A DNA stretch of 64,000 nucleotides, taken from Hyphomicrobiales bacterium. Its GTDB lineage: Bacteria > Pseudomonadota > Alphaproteobacteria > Rhizobiales > Beijerinckiaceae. The translations under genes and the position numbers were made by a program. Position 1 is the stretch's first letter, and each line of letters opens with the position of its first letter. The stretch spans positions 1-64,000 of the forward strand of contig JAPLOV010000189.1 of NCBI GenBank assembly GCA_026400565.1, read 5' to 3'. The notes beneath the pieces were generated by a model. It ran no database searches, was not told where the DNA came from, and saw nothing but the letters and a program-made list of their open reading frames with translations. Positions 27,631-36,689 of this stretch are shown piece by piece.

Positions 27631-28241
27631 GCCGCCTCCATCTCTGCGAGCATCTCGGCGATGGTGGCGATGCGGCCCACCGGGCGCAAGGCGTTGATCG
27701 CGGTTTCATGGACGGCGGGAGAGAAAGCCGCGCAGCCGTCTTCGAGCACGATGGTCTCGATCTCGCGCACATGGGCGTCGCGGACCGTCGAGGCGACGCC
27801 GCCATTGGTGACGATGCCGCAGGCCAGCAGGCGGGTGATGCCGAGCTTGCGCACAAGCCACTCGAGTCGCGTCATGTAAAAAGCCGAATAGGCGACCTTT
27901 TCCACGGCGGCATCGACCGGCTGGAGTTCATCGACGGTGGCATTGCCCCATGAGCCGGGTGCGAAATCGCCCTTGCGCAGGAACGGCCGCAACTCCTTGA
28001 GGTGCGGCGCGATCAATGGCTCACCCGCCCGGCCGGGCACAAGCGTGAACTGCGTGGCGAGCACGAGGCCGCCCCGCGCCCGCAAGGCGTCGGCGAGCGG
28101 CCTGATCCTGGCCGGCAGCGCGGCGATCTCCGGGGCCGACTGGCCGCCGCGTGCGTAGGCCCCATCCGGATGGATGAAATCATTCTGCAGGTCGCAGACG
28201 AGCAGGGCCGTGTTGACCAGGTTCATGCCGGGGTTGCTCAT
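27627..28241 (-). CDS. isochorismatase-family hydrolase lacking the nucleophile cysteine
   Basis: A 204-residue cysteine-hydrolase/isochorismatase fold protein. The catalytic Asp17 (VCDLQNDF) and Lys115 (VEKVAYSAF) are present. At the usual nucleophile position (TNxCV) the sequence reads TNGGV, with Gly148 in place of Cys, although Cys141 lies seven residues before it. Isochorismatases such as EntB and PhzD also have Gly there, while amidases of the family need Cys. In this operon between HyuA and LeuC an amide hydrolase would be expected, so the Gly is notable. Four-base overlaps on both sides. Confidence 0.82.
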   Translation of the reverse strand: MSNPGMNLVNTALLVCDLQNDFIHPDGAYARGGQSAPEIAALPARIRPLADALRARGGLVLATQFTLVPGRAGEPLIAPHLKELRPFLRKGDFAPGSWGNATVDELQPVDAAVEKVAYSAFYMTRLEWLVRKLGITRLLACGIVTNGGVASTVRDAHVREIETIVLEDGCAAFSPAVHETAINALRPVGRIATIAEMLAEMEAA

Positions 28242-30301
28242 CGGCAGCGCTCCACGATCAGGTTGCCGAATGCGTCGACACGGGCGCTCAGGCCGGGGTC
28301 GATCACGGTGGTGGCATCGGGCTGTTCGAGGATGGCGGGGCCTTCGACCTCGGCATCCACTGGCAAGGCCAGCCGGTCCCAGATCGAGGCCTGATGCCAG
28401 CCGCCATCGAACCAGACCTTGCGGCTGCCGCGTCGTGCCGCCTCTCGCGTTGAGTCCGCCGAAGGGGCCAACGCCTTGAGATCAAAGGGTGGACGCCTGC
28501 CGATGGCTGCGGTGCGCAGGTTCACGATGCGGACGGGAATGCCGGGCAACAGGCGCGAGAAGGCCGCTGCATAGGCACGCTCGAAGGCCTCGCGGATGAT
28601 GGCTGGCGAGATGCCTGTGCTGGCTGTGCCAGCGAGGGTCACCGGCAGTGGCACCGCCACCGTGTGAGTCTGGCCCTGGTAGTGCATGTCGAGTTCGTAG
28701 GTGATGTCGATCCGCCCCATGCTGAGCCCGGAGGCGGCCACCACGGCGTGGGCCTGCTGCCCTGCCTCGATCATGCGGGCATCGAGCGCCCCGGCATCCA
28801 CGCTGTCGAGCATCAGGTTCACGGTCATGACCTGATCGTGGCGGATATCCGCCATGATGCAGCCCAGCGCCGAAGTGATGCCCGGATAGCGCGGCACGAG
28901 GGCGGATCTGAGGCCGACATCGCGGATCAGTGCACCGACATGCAAGGCACCTCCGCCGCCAAATGGCACGGCGGTGAAGCGCGCCGGATCATGGCCGCGC
29001 TCGATCGAGACCAGCCGGATCGCGCCGGCCATGCGGGCATTGGCGACACGGATGACGGCTTCCGCCGCAGCCTCCGCGCCGAGGCCCAGCGGCTCGCCGA
29101 TGCTCTTGAGGATGGCTGCGCGCGCCGCCTCGACATCGAGCCGGGCGAGCTTGCCGCCAATCGGCTTGTCGGCATTGATCCGGCCCAGCACGATGTTGGC
29201 ATCGGTGAGGGTGGGGCGGGTATTGCCCTGGCCATAGGCGACAGGCCCCGGCCGCGAGCCGGCGCTTTCCGGCCCGACAGCGAGCATGCCGCCGGCATCG
29301 ACATGGGCGATGGAGCCGCCGCCAGTGCCGATGGTGGTGATCTCGATCATGGGGGTGCGGACAACCATGCCGAAATCGATGGTGGTCTGGGCCGCGAGCG
29401 AGGCCTCGCCACCGGCCACCAGCGAGACGTCGAACGAGGTGCCGCCCAGATCGGCCGTGACGATGTCAGGATAGCCGGCGGCTCCGGCAATGGCTGCAGC
29501 TGCAATCACGCCGGCAGCCGGTCCTGAGAGGGCGGTCCGGACCGGGAACTTGCGCGCCGTCGCCGTCGACATCACCCCGCCATTGGACTGGACGATGTGG
29601 AACGAGCCGGTAAAGGCCTCCGCCTCAAGGCCCGCCTCCAGCCTTGTCAGGTAGCTGGCAACCACCGGTTGGAGGTAGGCATTCAGGGCCGTTGTCGAGG
29701 TGCGCTCGAATTCGCGGATTTCCGGGAGGATCTGGGCCGAGTGCGCCACATGGGGATTGGGCCAGACCGCTCTTGCGGCATCATAGGCGGCGCGCTCGTT
29801 GGCGGGGTTGGCGTAGGCATTGATGAAGACGATGGCAAGGGCTTCCGCGCCAGCGTCCAGCAGCCTGCGGCAGGCAGCCTCGACCGCCGCGGGATCGACG
29901 GCGGTGCGGATGGTGCCATCGGCAAGCGTGCGTTCAGGCACTTCGAGGCGCATTTCGCGGCTGGCGATCGGCGTGAAGTCGCCCCACAGGCCCCAGGTGT
30001 GCGGGCGGTCGCGGCGGCGCATTTCCAGCGCGTCACGAAAACCGGGCGTGGTGATGAGGCCGATCCTGGCGCCCTTGCGTTCAAGCAGGGCGTTGGTTCC
30101 GACCGTGGTGCCGTGGATGATGGCCCCGAGCCCGGCAATCGACCCGAGCCTCTTCAGCCCCTCGATGAAGCCGACGGCCTCGTCGCCACGGTTGGAAGGG
30201 GCCTTGGCCGTGCGGAAGCTGCGGGTGGCTTCGTCAAAGAAGGCAAGATCGGTGAAAGTGCCGCCGACATCGACGCCGACAAGGGTGCGGTGCGGACTCA
30301 T
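28238..30301 (-). CDS. hyuA: hydantoinase/oxoprolinase family, A subunit
   Basis: A 687-residue protein of the HyuA family. It has the ASKHA-type phosphate-binding start LVGVDVGGTFTDLAFF (residues 7-22), IIHGTTVGTNALLERKGA (~61-78) and a second glycine-rich region TADLGGTSFDVSLV (~285-298). With HyuB it should open a lactam, cyclic imide or hydantoin ring using ATP; the family also contains acetone and acetophenone carboxylases. The four-base overlap with hyuB shows coupled translation. The substrate is not defined. Confidence 0.88.
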   Translation of the reverse strand: MSPHRTLVGVDVGGTFTDLAFFDEATRSFRTAKAPSNRGDEAVGFIEGLKRLGSIAGLGAIIHGTTVGTNALLERKGARIGLITTPGFRDALEMRRRDRPHTWGLWGDFTPIASREMRLEVPERTLADGTIRTAVDPAAVEAACRRLLDAGAEALAIVFINAYANPANERAAYDAARAVWPNPHVAHSAQILPEIREFERTSTTALNAYLQPVVASYLTRLEAGLEAEAFTGSFHIVQSNGGVMSTATARKFPVRTALSGPAAGVIAAAAIAGAAGYPDIVTADLGGTSFDVSLVAGGEASLAAQTTIDFGMVVRTPMIEITTIGTGGGSIAHVDAGGMLAVGPESAGSRPGPVAYGQGNTRPTLTDANIVLGRINADKPIGGKLARLDVEAARAAILKSIGEPLGLGAEAAAEAVIRVANARMAGAIRLVSIERGHDPARFTAVPFGGGGALHVGALIRDVGLRSALVPRYPGITSALGCIMADIRHDQVMTVNLMLDSVDAGALDARMIEAGQQAHAVVAASGLSMGRIDITYELDMHYQGQTHTVAVPLPVTLAGTASTGISPAIIREAFERAYAAAFSRLLPGIPVRIVNLRTAAIGRRPPFDLKALAPSADSTREAARRGSRKVWFDGGWHQASIWDRLALPVDAEVEGPAILEQPDATTVIDPGLSARVDAFGNLIVERCR

Positions 30302-31980
30302 GCTGCGCTGACCTTGGTCATGGTTGCTGCCGCACCGGGCGAGACCAGCTCCTGCCGGATGTCGCGGGCGATGGCGTCTGGCGAGCGTCTGGCGGGGTCA
30401 CCCCAGCCGCCGCCACCGGGCGTTTCCAGCCTGAGGCGCTGGCCTTGCTTCAGCCGGACGCCGGTGACCTTCGATGCCATCGGTGCAGTGCGCGGGCCAT
30501 CGTCGCTGTCCCAGGTGAAGGTGTTGAGTGCCGCAGGGCCACCGCCGCCGACGCCGAAGGGCGCATAGCGGCCGCGCTCGCCCAGCAGCGAGATGTCGGC
30601 ACCGCCCGGTGAGAGGATCTCGATCTCGTAAACCGCTCCGAAGCCGCCACGATGCTCGCCGGCACCGGCGCTGTCGGGCCGCAAGGCCCACTGCGTGAAC
30701 ATCACAGGATAGGAGGCTTCGAGGATCTCGGCAGGCGGAATGGTGGCCGTGGAGATCGGGTTGTTGGCATGGTTGAGGCCATCCGAGAGCGGATTGCCGC
30801 CAAGCCCCCCGCCGAAGAACGAGAACATCACCCAGCGTTCGCCACCAGGCCTGTGGCCGGCAATGGACAGCGCATTGATTGTGCCGAAGGGCGCTGCGGT
30901 GGCCCGCGCCGGGTCCGCCTTGGCCAGCGCACCGAAGACCACGCCGATCATGCGCAGGATGGTCTCGGTGTAGCCGGCGACCGGACGGGGCGCACTGACA
31001 CCAAGGAACGTTGTTTCGGGAATGTCGAAGCTGATCGGGTTGAGGCAGCCGGCATTGGCCGGCACGGCGGTGAAGACGTGCTTCAGCGCGACATAGCAAC
31101 AGGCGACGGCGGTGGACCGGGCGATGTTGACCGGCCCCCGGCAGGGCGGCGACGAGCGCGAGAAATCCAGTGTCATCGTGTCGCCCGCGATGGTCAGGTC
31201 GAGCGCGATGGTCAGCCGTTCATCAACGATGCCGTCATTGTCGAGATAATCCTCGAAGCTGTAGCGGCCATCGGGCAAGGCGGCGATGTTCTGGCGCATC
31301 AGCGCGTCGGCGCGGGCGGAGGCTGCGTCGAGGGCGGCCGTGACAACGTCGTCGCCATACTCGTCGATCAGGGCATGGAAACGCTTCTCGCCCAGGTCGA
31401 GCGCGTTGAGCTGGCCATTGAGGTCGCCCCAATTGGAGCGCGGCAGGCGGGTGTTGGCCTGAAGGATGTCGACGATGTCCTGCTGGAGCACACCGGCTCT
31501 GAACAGCTTGACCGGCGGGATCAGCACGCCTTCCTGGAAGCATTCGGTGGCCTGGGGATTGTAGCCGCCCGGCACGTTGCCGCCGATGTCCAGCCAATGT
31601 CCGACCGAAGCGAGCCAGGCGAAGATGCGGCCTTGCCGGATAAGGGGCCGCACCAGCCTAAAGTCATTGAGGTGAGTGCCGCCGGCATACGGGTCATTGA
31701 AGATGAAGGTGTCGCCGGGCTCGATGCCGGCCCCCTCGGCCACCTTGTCGATCACCGCCTTGACTGCAAAAGCCATGGCCCCGACGAAGATCGGCAGACC
31801 CTTTGCGCCCTGCCCCAGCGTCGCGCCCGTGGTGGCATGATAAAGCCCGTGGCAGGCATCGCGCGCCTCGGCGATGATCGGGTTGAAGGCCGAGCGATAG
31901 AGCGTGGCGTCCATCTCGTCGGCAACCTGTTCGAGGCGGCCAGCGAGGATCGCGAAGGTGACGGGGTCGAGCGCGCTCAT
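30298..31980 (-). CDS. hyuB: hydantoinase/oxoprolinase family, B subunit
   Basis: A 560-residue HyuB-family protein, with the characteristic FNDPYAGGTHLNDFRLVRP (~98-116), LDFSRSSPPCRGPVN (~270) and a glycine-rich end (LETPGGGGWGDPARR). It is the partner of HyuA and overlaps it by four bases. Such pairs act as ATP-dependent N-methylhydantoinase, 5-oxoprolinase or related amide-ring hydrolases. It follows the lyase gene in the operon. Confidence 0.88.
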   Translation of the reverse strand: MSALDPVTFAILAGRLEQVADEMDATLYRSAFNPIIAEARDACHGLYHATTGATLGQGAKGLPIFVGAMAFAVKAVIDKVAEGAGIEPGDTFIFNDPYAGGTHLNDFRLVRPLIRQGRIFAWLASVGHWLDIGGNVPGGYNPQATECFQEGVLIPPVKLFRAGVLQQDIVDILQANTRLPRSNWGDLNGQLNALDLGEKRFHALIDEYGDDVVTAALDAASARADALMRQNIAALPDGRYSFEDYLDNDGIVDERLTIALDLTIAGDTMTLDFSRSSPPCRGPVNIARSTAVACCYVALKHVFTAVPANAGCLNPISFDIPETTFLGVSAPRPVAGYTETILRMIGVVFGALAKADPARATAAPFGTINALSIAGHRPGGERWVMFSFFGGGLGGNPLSDGLNHANNPISTATIPPAEILEASYPVMFTQWALRPDSAGAGEHRGGFGAVYEIEILSPGGADISLLGERGRYAPFGVGGGGPAALNTFTWDSDDGPRTAPMASKVTGVRLKQGQRLRLETPGGGGWGDPARRSPDAIARDIRQELVSPGAAATMTKVSAA

Positions 31981-32843
31981 TGGCCTTCGCCTTCATAGGA
32001 TTTGCCGAGCGCCAGCATCTCGCCGGTGCCAATGACCTCATTGAGGCTGCCAAAGTCGAACATCTGGTTGCGGAAGGCCGCGCTGGTGCCGTCTCGCACC
32101 AGTGTTGCGTAGAACGCCTGCGCCGTGCGGGCGATGGCGCGGACGATGCCGCCGGGAAAGATGACCAGCGAGAAGCCGATGGCCTGCAATTCAGCGGTGG
32201 AGAGGATCGGCGTCTTGCCGCCCTCGACCATGTTCGCCATCAGCGGCAGGCGCTTGCCCAACGCGGCCACGACCTTGCCCAGTTCCTCCGCCGATCCGGG
32301 GGCCTCGACGAACAGCACGTCCGCGCCAGCCTCGGCATAAAGCGCTGCCCGGTCGATCGCGGCATTGAAACCCTCGACCGCGATCGCATCCGTGCGTGCA
32401 ATGATCAGGGTGTCTGGGCTCTGGCGCGCGTCGACCGCTGCGCGCACCTTGCCCGCCATCTCGGACGGGCTGACCAACCGCTTCTCGGCAAGGTGGCCGC
32501 AGCGCTTGGGGTAGCTCTGGTCCTCGATCTGCAAGGCGTTGGCCCCGGCCCGTTCGAACAGGCGCACGGTGCGCTGCATGTTGAGGGCATTGCCGTAGCC
32601 ATTGTCGGCATCGACGATCAGCGGCGTCGCCACGCGGTCACGGATCAGCGTGATGGTCTCGGCGACCTCGCTCATCGTCACGAGGCCAATGTCCGGCCGC
32701 CCGAGGCGCGTGTAGGCGAGGGCGGCACCGGACAGATACAACGTCTCAGCGCCTGCATCCGTGGCAAGGGCTGCGGTCAGCGGGTCATAGATGCCCGGCG
32801 CCAGCACGATGGGCGTTTGGGCGAGGCGAGATTTGAGGCTCAT
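31977..32843 (-). CDS. isocitrate lyase/PEP mutase family C-C lyase
   Basis: A 288-residue TIM-barrel protein of the ICL/PEPM family. The metal-binding DADNGYG (residues 78-84) and the catalytic loop KRCGH (113-117), diagnostic of lyases rather than phosphonomutases, are present. Closest functional relatives are 2-methylisocitrate lyase and 2,3-dimethylmalate lyase, which cleave a hydroxy-diacid to pyruvate or glyoxylate plus an acid. Together with the LeuCD-like hydratase in the same operon this suggests hydration then cleavage of an unsaturated diacid. Overlaps both neighbours by four bases. Confidence 0.85.
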   Translation of the reverse strand: MSLKSRLAQTPIVLAPGIYDPLTAALATDAGAETLYLSGAALAYTRLGRPDIGLVTMSEVAETITLIRDRVATPLIVDADNGYGNALNMQRTVRLFERAGANALQIEDQSYPKRCGHLAEKRLVSPSEMAGKVRAAVDARQSPDTLIIARTDAIAVEGFNAAIDRAALYAEAGADVLFVEAPGSAEELGKVVAALGKRLPLMANMVEGGKTPILSTAELQAIGFSLVIFPGGIVRAIARTAQAFYATLVRDGTSAAFRNQMFDFGSLNEVIGTGEMLALGKSYEGEGQ

Positions 32844-34222
32844 GACATCTCAGCGAGCTTGAGGATGTTGGAAAGGGAGGGCGCTGAATCGAGATCGAGC
32901 ACGGCGTCCAGAAGCTGGAGGGCGCGAGCGTGGCCGACAACCGGCGTGCTGCATTCCATGAATTTCTCATGCACCTCTGCGGCAGCGTAGGGGTCTTCGG
33001 TGTCACCCTTGTTGGTCAATGCTTCGGCTTCGAAAGTGCGACCATCGGTCAGCACAAGCCTTACGCGCGCGGGGCGGAGAGCGGGCAATTGCGCCGTCAA
33101 GGAAACATCCTCATTGATGCTGATCCGGGTGGCAAGTTCGCGCGTCATGGCATCTTGGCGAGCCGGTTCGCGGAACGCGTCGAGCGTCGCCCCACCATTG
33201 ACGATATAGGTCGCCATCGAAAACGGCATCGAGAACTTCGCCGCCAGCATGTTGCCCGGCGCAGGGTGGTCGAGTTGGGCTGCCCAGACATACGTGTCGA
33301 CGTTGATCGAGGCCACACTGGCCGGATCAAGCCTGCCACCCGCCTGGGCGATGATCCTGCCAAGGGCGTCGAGTGCGCCGTGGTTGTAACGGCATGCGGC
33401 ATGCCGCTTGAAATAGTTGCGCGCGATCTCCCAGCGGTTGCCGAGTTCCGCAACCATCTCGCCGGGTCGCCAGTCGTCTGCAGCTATTCCGCCATAGACC
33501 GAGCCGACGCCGTCCACTTCACCGGTGAAGCCGCTGCTGACGAGATCCCACGCCATCAAGCCAATCATGTTGGAGAAACCGGCATAGGTGTTGCGGACAG
33601 TTGCCCCTTCCAGCATGGTGCGGCGGCTGGTCGTCAGCCCCAGCGAAGAGGCGACGTTGATGACCTCCGTGATCTCGGCGGCGGAGGCCTTGTTCAGCTT
33701 GGCGATGGCCAGGGCCGCGCCGACGACACCCCACGTGCCGTGGGGATGCATGGTGACGTGCAGCTTTGACGCGATGCCGATTCGTGCGCCAATCTCATAG
33801 CCGAGAGCGGTCGCCAGAATGGCATCCTTGCCGCTGAACTTGCGATTGCGGGCGGCTGCCAGCACAGCGGGTACGACATGGATGCCGGGATGGCCGCGCG
33901 CGTACTGGTTGCCTTCGTCGATCTCCAGCATCGTGCCGGCGGTGCCATCCATGAAGGCGTGCAACAACGGCGAACCTGTACGCCGCGCCCTGGCTGTTTT
34001 GGCAAGTCTGGCCGTCGCCGCCGCAACTTCCGGCTCTGCGCGGCCTGCAATGATCGCGCCGAGGCAATCGAGGATCACCAGTCGCGAGCGCGCCATGACC
34101 TCCTCGGGCAAGTCCCCGAAGCGGGCCTTTCGGGCGAAGCCAGCCCATTGCTTCAGCCACGCCGGGCGCTTGCCCGTGACGAGGATGGAGGCAGGCACGA
34201 CGCCAGGTGTCAAGATTGCCAT
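32840..34222 (-). CDS. MmgE/PrpD family protein
   Basis: A 460-residue MmgE/PrpD protein with the all-helical N-terminal domain (LVILDCLGAIIAG, then LEIDEGNQYARGHPGIHVVPA) and a C-terminal domain after about residue 265. Members include 2-methylcitrate dehydratase, cis-aconitate decarboxylase and iminodisuccinate epimerase. Next to an isocitrate-lyase-family lyase a dehydratase or epimerase step on a hydroxy- or amino-dicarboxylate is plausible. It begins four bases after livF, so it is co-transcribed with the importer. Confidence 0.85.
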   Translation of the reverse strand: MAILTPGVVPASILVTGKRPAWLKQWAGFARKARFGDLPEEVMARSRLVILDCLGAIIAGRAEPEVAAATARLAKTARARRTGSPLLHAFMDGTAGTMLEIDEGNQYARGHPGIHVVPAVLAAARNRKFSGKDAILATALGYEIGARIGIASKLHVTMHPHGTWGVVGAALAIAKLNKASAAEITEVINVASSLGLTTSRRTMLEGATVRNTYAGFSNMIGLMAWDLVSSGFTGEVDGVGSVYGGIAADDWRPGEMVAELGNRWEIARNYFKRHAACRYNHGALDALGRIIAQAGGRLDPASVASINVDTYVWAAQLDHPAPGNMLAAKFSMPFSMATYIVNGGATLDAFREPARQDAMTRELATRISINEDVSLTAQLPALRPARVRLVLTDGRTFEAEALTNKGDTEDPYAAAEVHEKFMECSTPVVGHARALQLLDAVLDLDSAPSLSNILKLAEMS

Positions 34223-34226
34223 CAGC

Positions 34227-34928
34227 TTACATTCCCAGATAGGTGGTCATCAGGCGCGGGTCGCGGCTGAGGTCACCGGCGCTGCCCGCCATCACGACTG
34301 CGCCGTTCTCCAGCACATAGGCGCGCGCTGCGAGTTCGAGCGACTGCACCACGTTCTGCTCCACGAGCATGACGGCAAGCCCCTCTGCCGCAATCCGGGC
34401 GATCAGCGCAAACATCTCCTCCACCAGCAACGGCGAGAGACCGAGCGAGGGCTCGTCCATGATGATCAGGCGCGGCTCGGCCATCAGGCCGCGGCCGATC
34501 GCCAGCATCTGCTGCTCGCCGCCAGACAAGGTGCCGGCAAACTGGCCGGAGCGCTCCCTCAGGCGCGGAAAGATGCCGAAGACCCTCTCCAGATTGCGGG
34601 CACGGTTGGCGCGGGCGCGGCGATAGGAGCCGAGTTCAAGGTTCTCGAACACGCTCATGTTGGGAAAGATCTTGCGGCCTTCGGGCACATGGATCAGCCC
34701 GGCGGCCATGATGTCCGGCGCTGATCGTGCGATCAGCGACTGGCCATCGAAACGGATGTCGCCGCTGCTGGCGCGGATCAGGCCCGAGACGGCGCGGTTC
34801 AGCGTGGTCTTGCCGACGCCGTTGGCGCCAAGGACCGCCACGATCTCGCCGGCACCGACCGAGAGCGAGACCCCGCGCAGGATCGGCACGCCGCCATAGC
34901 CAGCGACCAGATTGCTGATCTCAAGCAT
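34227..34928 (-). CDS. livF: branched-chain amino acid type ABC importer ATPase LivF
   Basis: A 233-residue ATPase with Walker A GANGVGKTT (~34), signature LSGGEQQMLAIGRGL (~135), Walker B LIIMDEPSLGL and an H-like residue shifted to VEQNV, the normal pattern in LivF. It lacks the C-terminal extension of LivG. Overlaps livG by eight bases. It serves the importer at the front of the catabolic operon, so the ligand is probably the pathway substrate and not leucine. Confidence 0.9.
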   Translation of the reverse strand: MLEISNLVAGYGGVPILRGVSLSVGAGEIVAVLGANGVGKTTLNRAVSGLIRASSGDIRFDGQSLIARSAPDIMAAGLIHVPEGRKIFPNMSVFENLELGSYRRARANRARNLERVFGIFPRLRERSGQFAGTLSGGEQQMLAIGRGLMAEPRLIIMDEPSLGLSPLLVEEMFALIARIAAEGLAVMLVEQNVVQSLELAARAYVLENGAVVMAGSAGDLSRDPRLMTTYLGM

Positions 34929-35712
34929 GGTGCGCTCCCGGATTCCGGCCGCGCGCTTCAGCCTGCCGGATGTCCTGCGCCTGCATCCTGGCTGCTGCTC
35001 CGTGGCCGAGATAGGCCTCGATCACGGCGGGATCGCGCGAGACGGCGCCGGGCGGTCCTGCGGCAATGATCCGGCCCTGTGCCAGCACATGGACCGTGTC
35101 GCACAGGCTCATGACAGCCTGCATGACATGCTCGACGATGAGGATGGTGACGCCGCTGCTGCGGATGGCCTGCACCACGGGCATCATGTCCCGGATTTCC
35201 GACGGATTGAGGCCGGCCAGTACCTCATCGAGCAGCAGCAGGCGGGGGGCTGTGGCGAGCGCGCGGGCGAGTTCGAGGCGCTTGCGGCCAGCCACGGTGA
35301 GTTGGCCTGCCGACTGGTCGAGCAATGGTCCGAGGCCGACCTGATGGCCCACCGCATCGGCCTGTTCGAGCGCCGCATGGCGGGCCTTGTGCCGCAGGAA
35401 GGCCCCGACCGCGATGTTCTCGCGCACGCTGAGCCCGGCAAAGGGTTGCACGATCTGGAAGGTGCGGGCGATGCCTTGCATGGCTCGCACATGGGCCGGC
35501 AGGCCGGTGATGTCGCGGCCCTCGAACCGGACGGTGCCGGCGGTGGCCGGCTCGAAGCCGGCGATGACCGTAAACAGGGTGGTCTTGCCGGCACCATTGG
35601 GGCCGATCAAACCGGTGATCGAGCCGTCCACCACCTCGAGCGAGGCATTGTCGACGGCAGTCAGGCCGCCGAAGCGCTTGCTGACACCCTGAACGCTGAG
35701 CAGCGTGCTCAT
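34921..35712 (-). CDS. livG: branched-chain amino acid type ABC importer ATPase LivG
   Basis: A 263-residue ATPase with Walker A GPNGAGKTT, Q-loop in ARTFQIVQPF, Walker B LLLLDEVLAGLNP and H-loop in VEHVMQA. The signature region reads AGQLTVAGRKRLELARAL, in which the family LSYG(Q) core is changed to LTVAG. The C-terminal ~25 residues after YLGHG are an unusual basic extension. ATG at 35712 overlaps the livM stop by four bases; the open frame runs on upstream antisense to livM and is not coding. Confidence 0.88.
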   Translation of the reverse strand: MSTLLSVQGVSKRFGGLTAVDNASLEVVDGSITGLIGPNGAGKTTLFTVIAGFEPATAGTVRFEGRDITGLPAHVRAMQGIARTFQIVQPFAGLSVRENIAVGAFLRHKARHAALEQADAVGHQVGLGPLLDQSAGQLTVAGRKRLELARALATAPRLLLLDEVLAGLNPSEIRDMMPVVQAIRSSGVTILIVEHVMQAVMSLCDTVHVLAQGRIIAAGPPGAVSRDPAVIEAYLGHGAAARMQAQDIRQAEARGRNPGAHHA

Positions 35713-36689
35713 GGCCGCGCGCCCTTCAGCCTGCCGAGCCAGCCTTGGGCAAGACCAAGAACCCCGCGCGGCGCATAGGCCACGCACAGGATCAGCAGCA
35801 CGCCGAACACAACCAGATCGACACCGGGAATGGCGCCGCCCGTCAGGTTGGCGAAGGCGGTCTTGGTGACCTCGCCAAGGCCAAGCAGGACCACTGCCCC
35901 GACGAGCGGCCCGAACACCGTGCCCAGCCCGCCAATGATCGGCGCCAGCAGGGCCTCGACGGAAATCCACGGCCCGTAGGCGAGGTTGGCATCCAGGTAG
36001 AGGAACTTCTGGGTGTAGAGGCAGCCCGCGCTCGCGGTGATCGCGCCGGACAACGTGATGGCTTTCAGCTTGACGGCCAGGGCATCGACCCCGAGCGCCC
36101 GCGCCGCTTCCTCATTCTCGCGCACCGCGACAAGGTGAGCGCCGAAGCGCGACCGGGACAGGGCGTGCGTCAAGGCGAGGGTTGCGGCCACGAAGGTCAG
36201 TGCGAGCCAGTAGGCCAGCCGCTTGTCGGCGAACTGCATGTGCTCGGCGCCGATCCGGAGCGGCACGAGCACGCCAGCGGCCCCGCCGGTGAAGCCCCAG
36301 GCATTGGCGCTGATGCGGAACACCTCGGCGAAAGCCAGTGTGACCAGTGCGAAATACGAGCCGCGCAGCCGCGCCCTGAAACTGAGATAGCCGATGGCGA
36401 AGCCGACGCCCGCACCCAGCGCCATTGCCAGCGGCAGCGCCAGCCAGGGATTGATGCCGAAGCGGACCTGAAGCAAGGCCATCGCATAGGCCCCTGTACC
36501 AAAGAACACGGCATGGCCAAATGAGAACTGGCCACCATAGCCGCCCAGGATGTTCCAGCCCTGCGCCGCCAGCGTGATGATCATGGCAAAGGCCAGGAAG
36601 TTCAGCACCGTGTTCGAGGTCAGCCCGAGCGGCAGCAGGGCGAGGCCAACGACGACCAGCGCGATCGGCATGTAAGGTTGCCGGCTCAT
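35709..36689 (-). CDS. livM: branched-chain amino acid type ABC importer permease LivM
   Basis: A 326-residue membrane protein with about ten hydrophobic segments. Landmarks are LAAQGWNILGGYGGQFSFGHAV near residue 45 and a SRSRFGAHLVAVRENEEAARALGV loop near 170, the ATPase contact region of LivM. Overlaps livH and livG by four bases each. Part of the five-gene importer in front of the HyuBA/LeuCD genes. Confidence 0.9.
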   Translation of the reverse strand: MSRQPYMPIALVVVGLALLPLGLTSNTVLNFLAFAMIITLAAQGWNILGGYGGQFSFGHAVFFGTGAYAMALLQVRFGINPWLALPLAMALGAGVGFAIGYLSFRARLRGSYFALVTLAFAEVFRISANAWGFTGGAAGVLVPLRIGAEHMQFADKRLAYWLALTFVAATLALTHALSRSRFGAHLVAVRENEEAARALGVDALAVKLKAITLSGAITASAGCLYTQKFLYLDANLAYGPWISVEALLAPIIGGLGTVFGPLVGAVVLLGLGEVTKTAFANLTGGAIPGVDLVVFGVLLILCVAYAPRGVLGLAQGWLGRLKGARP

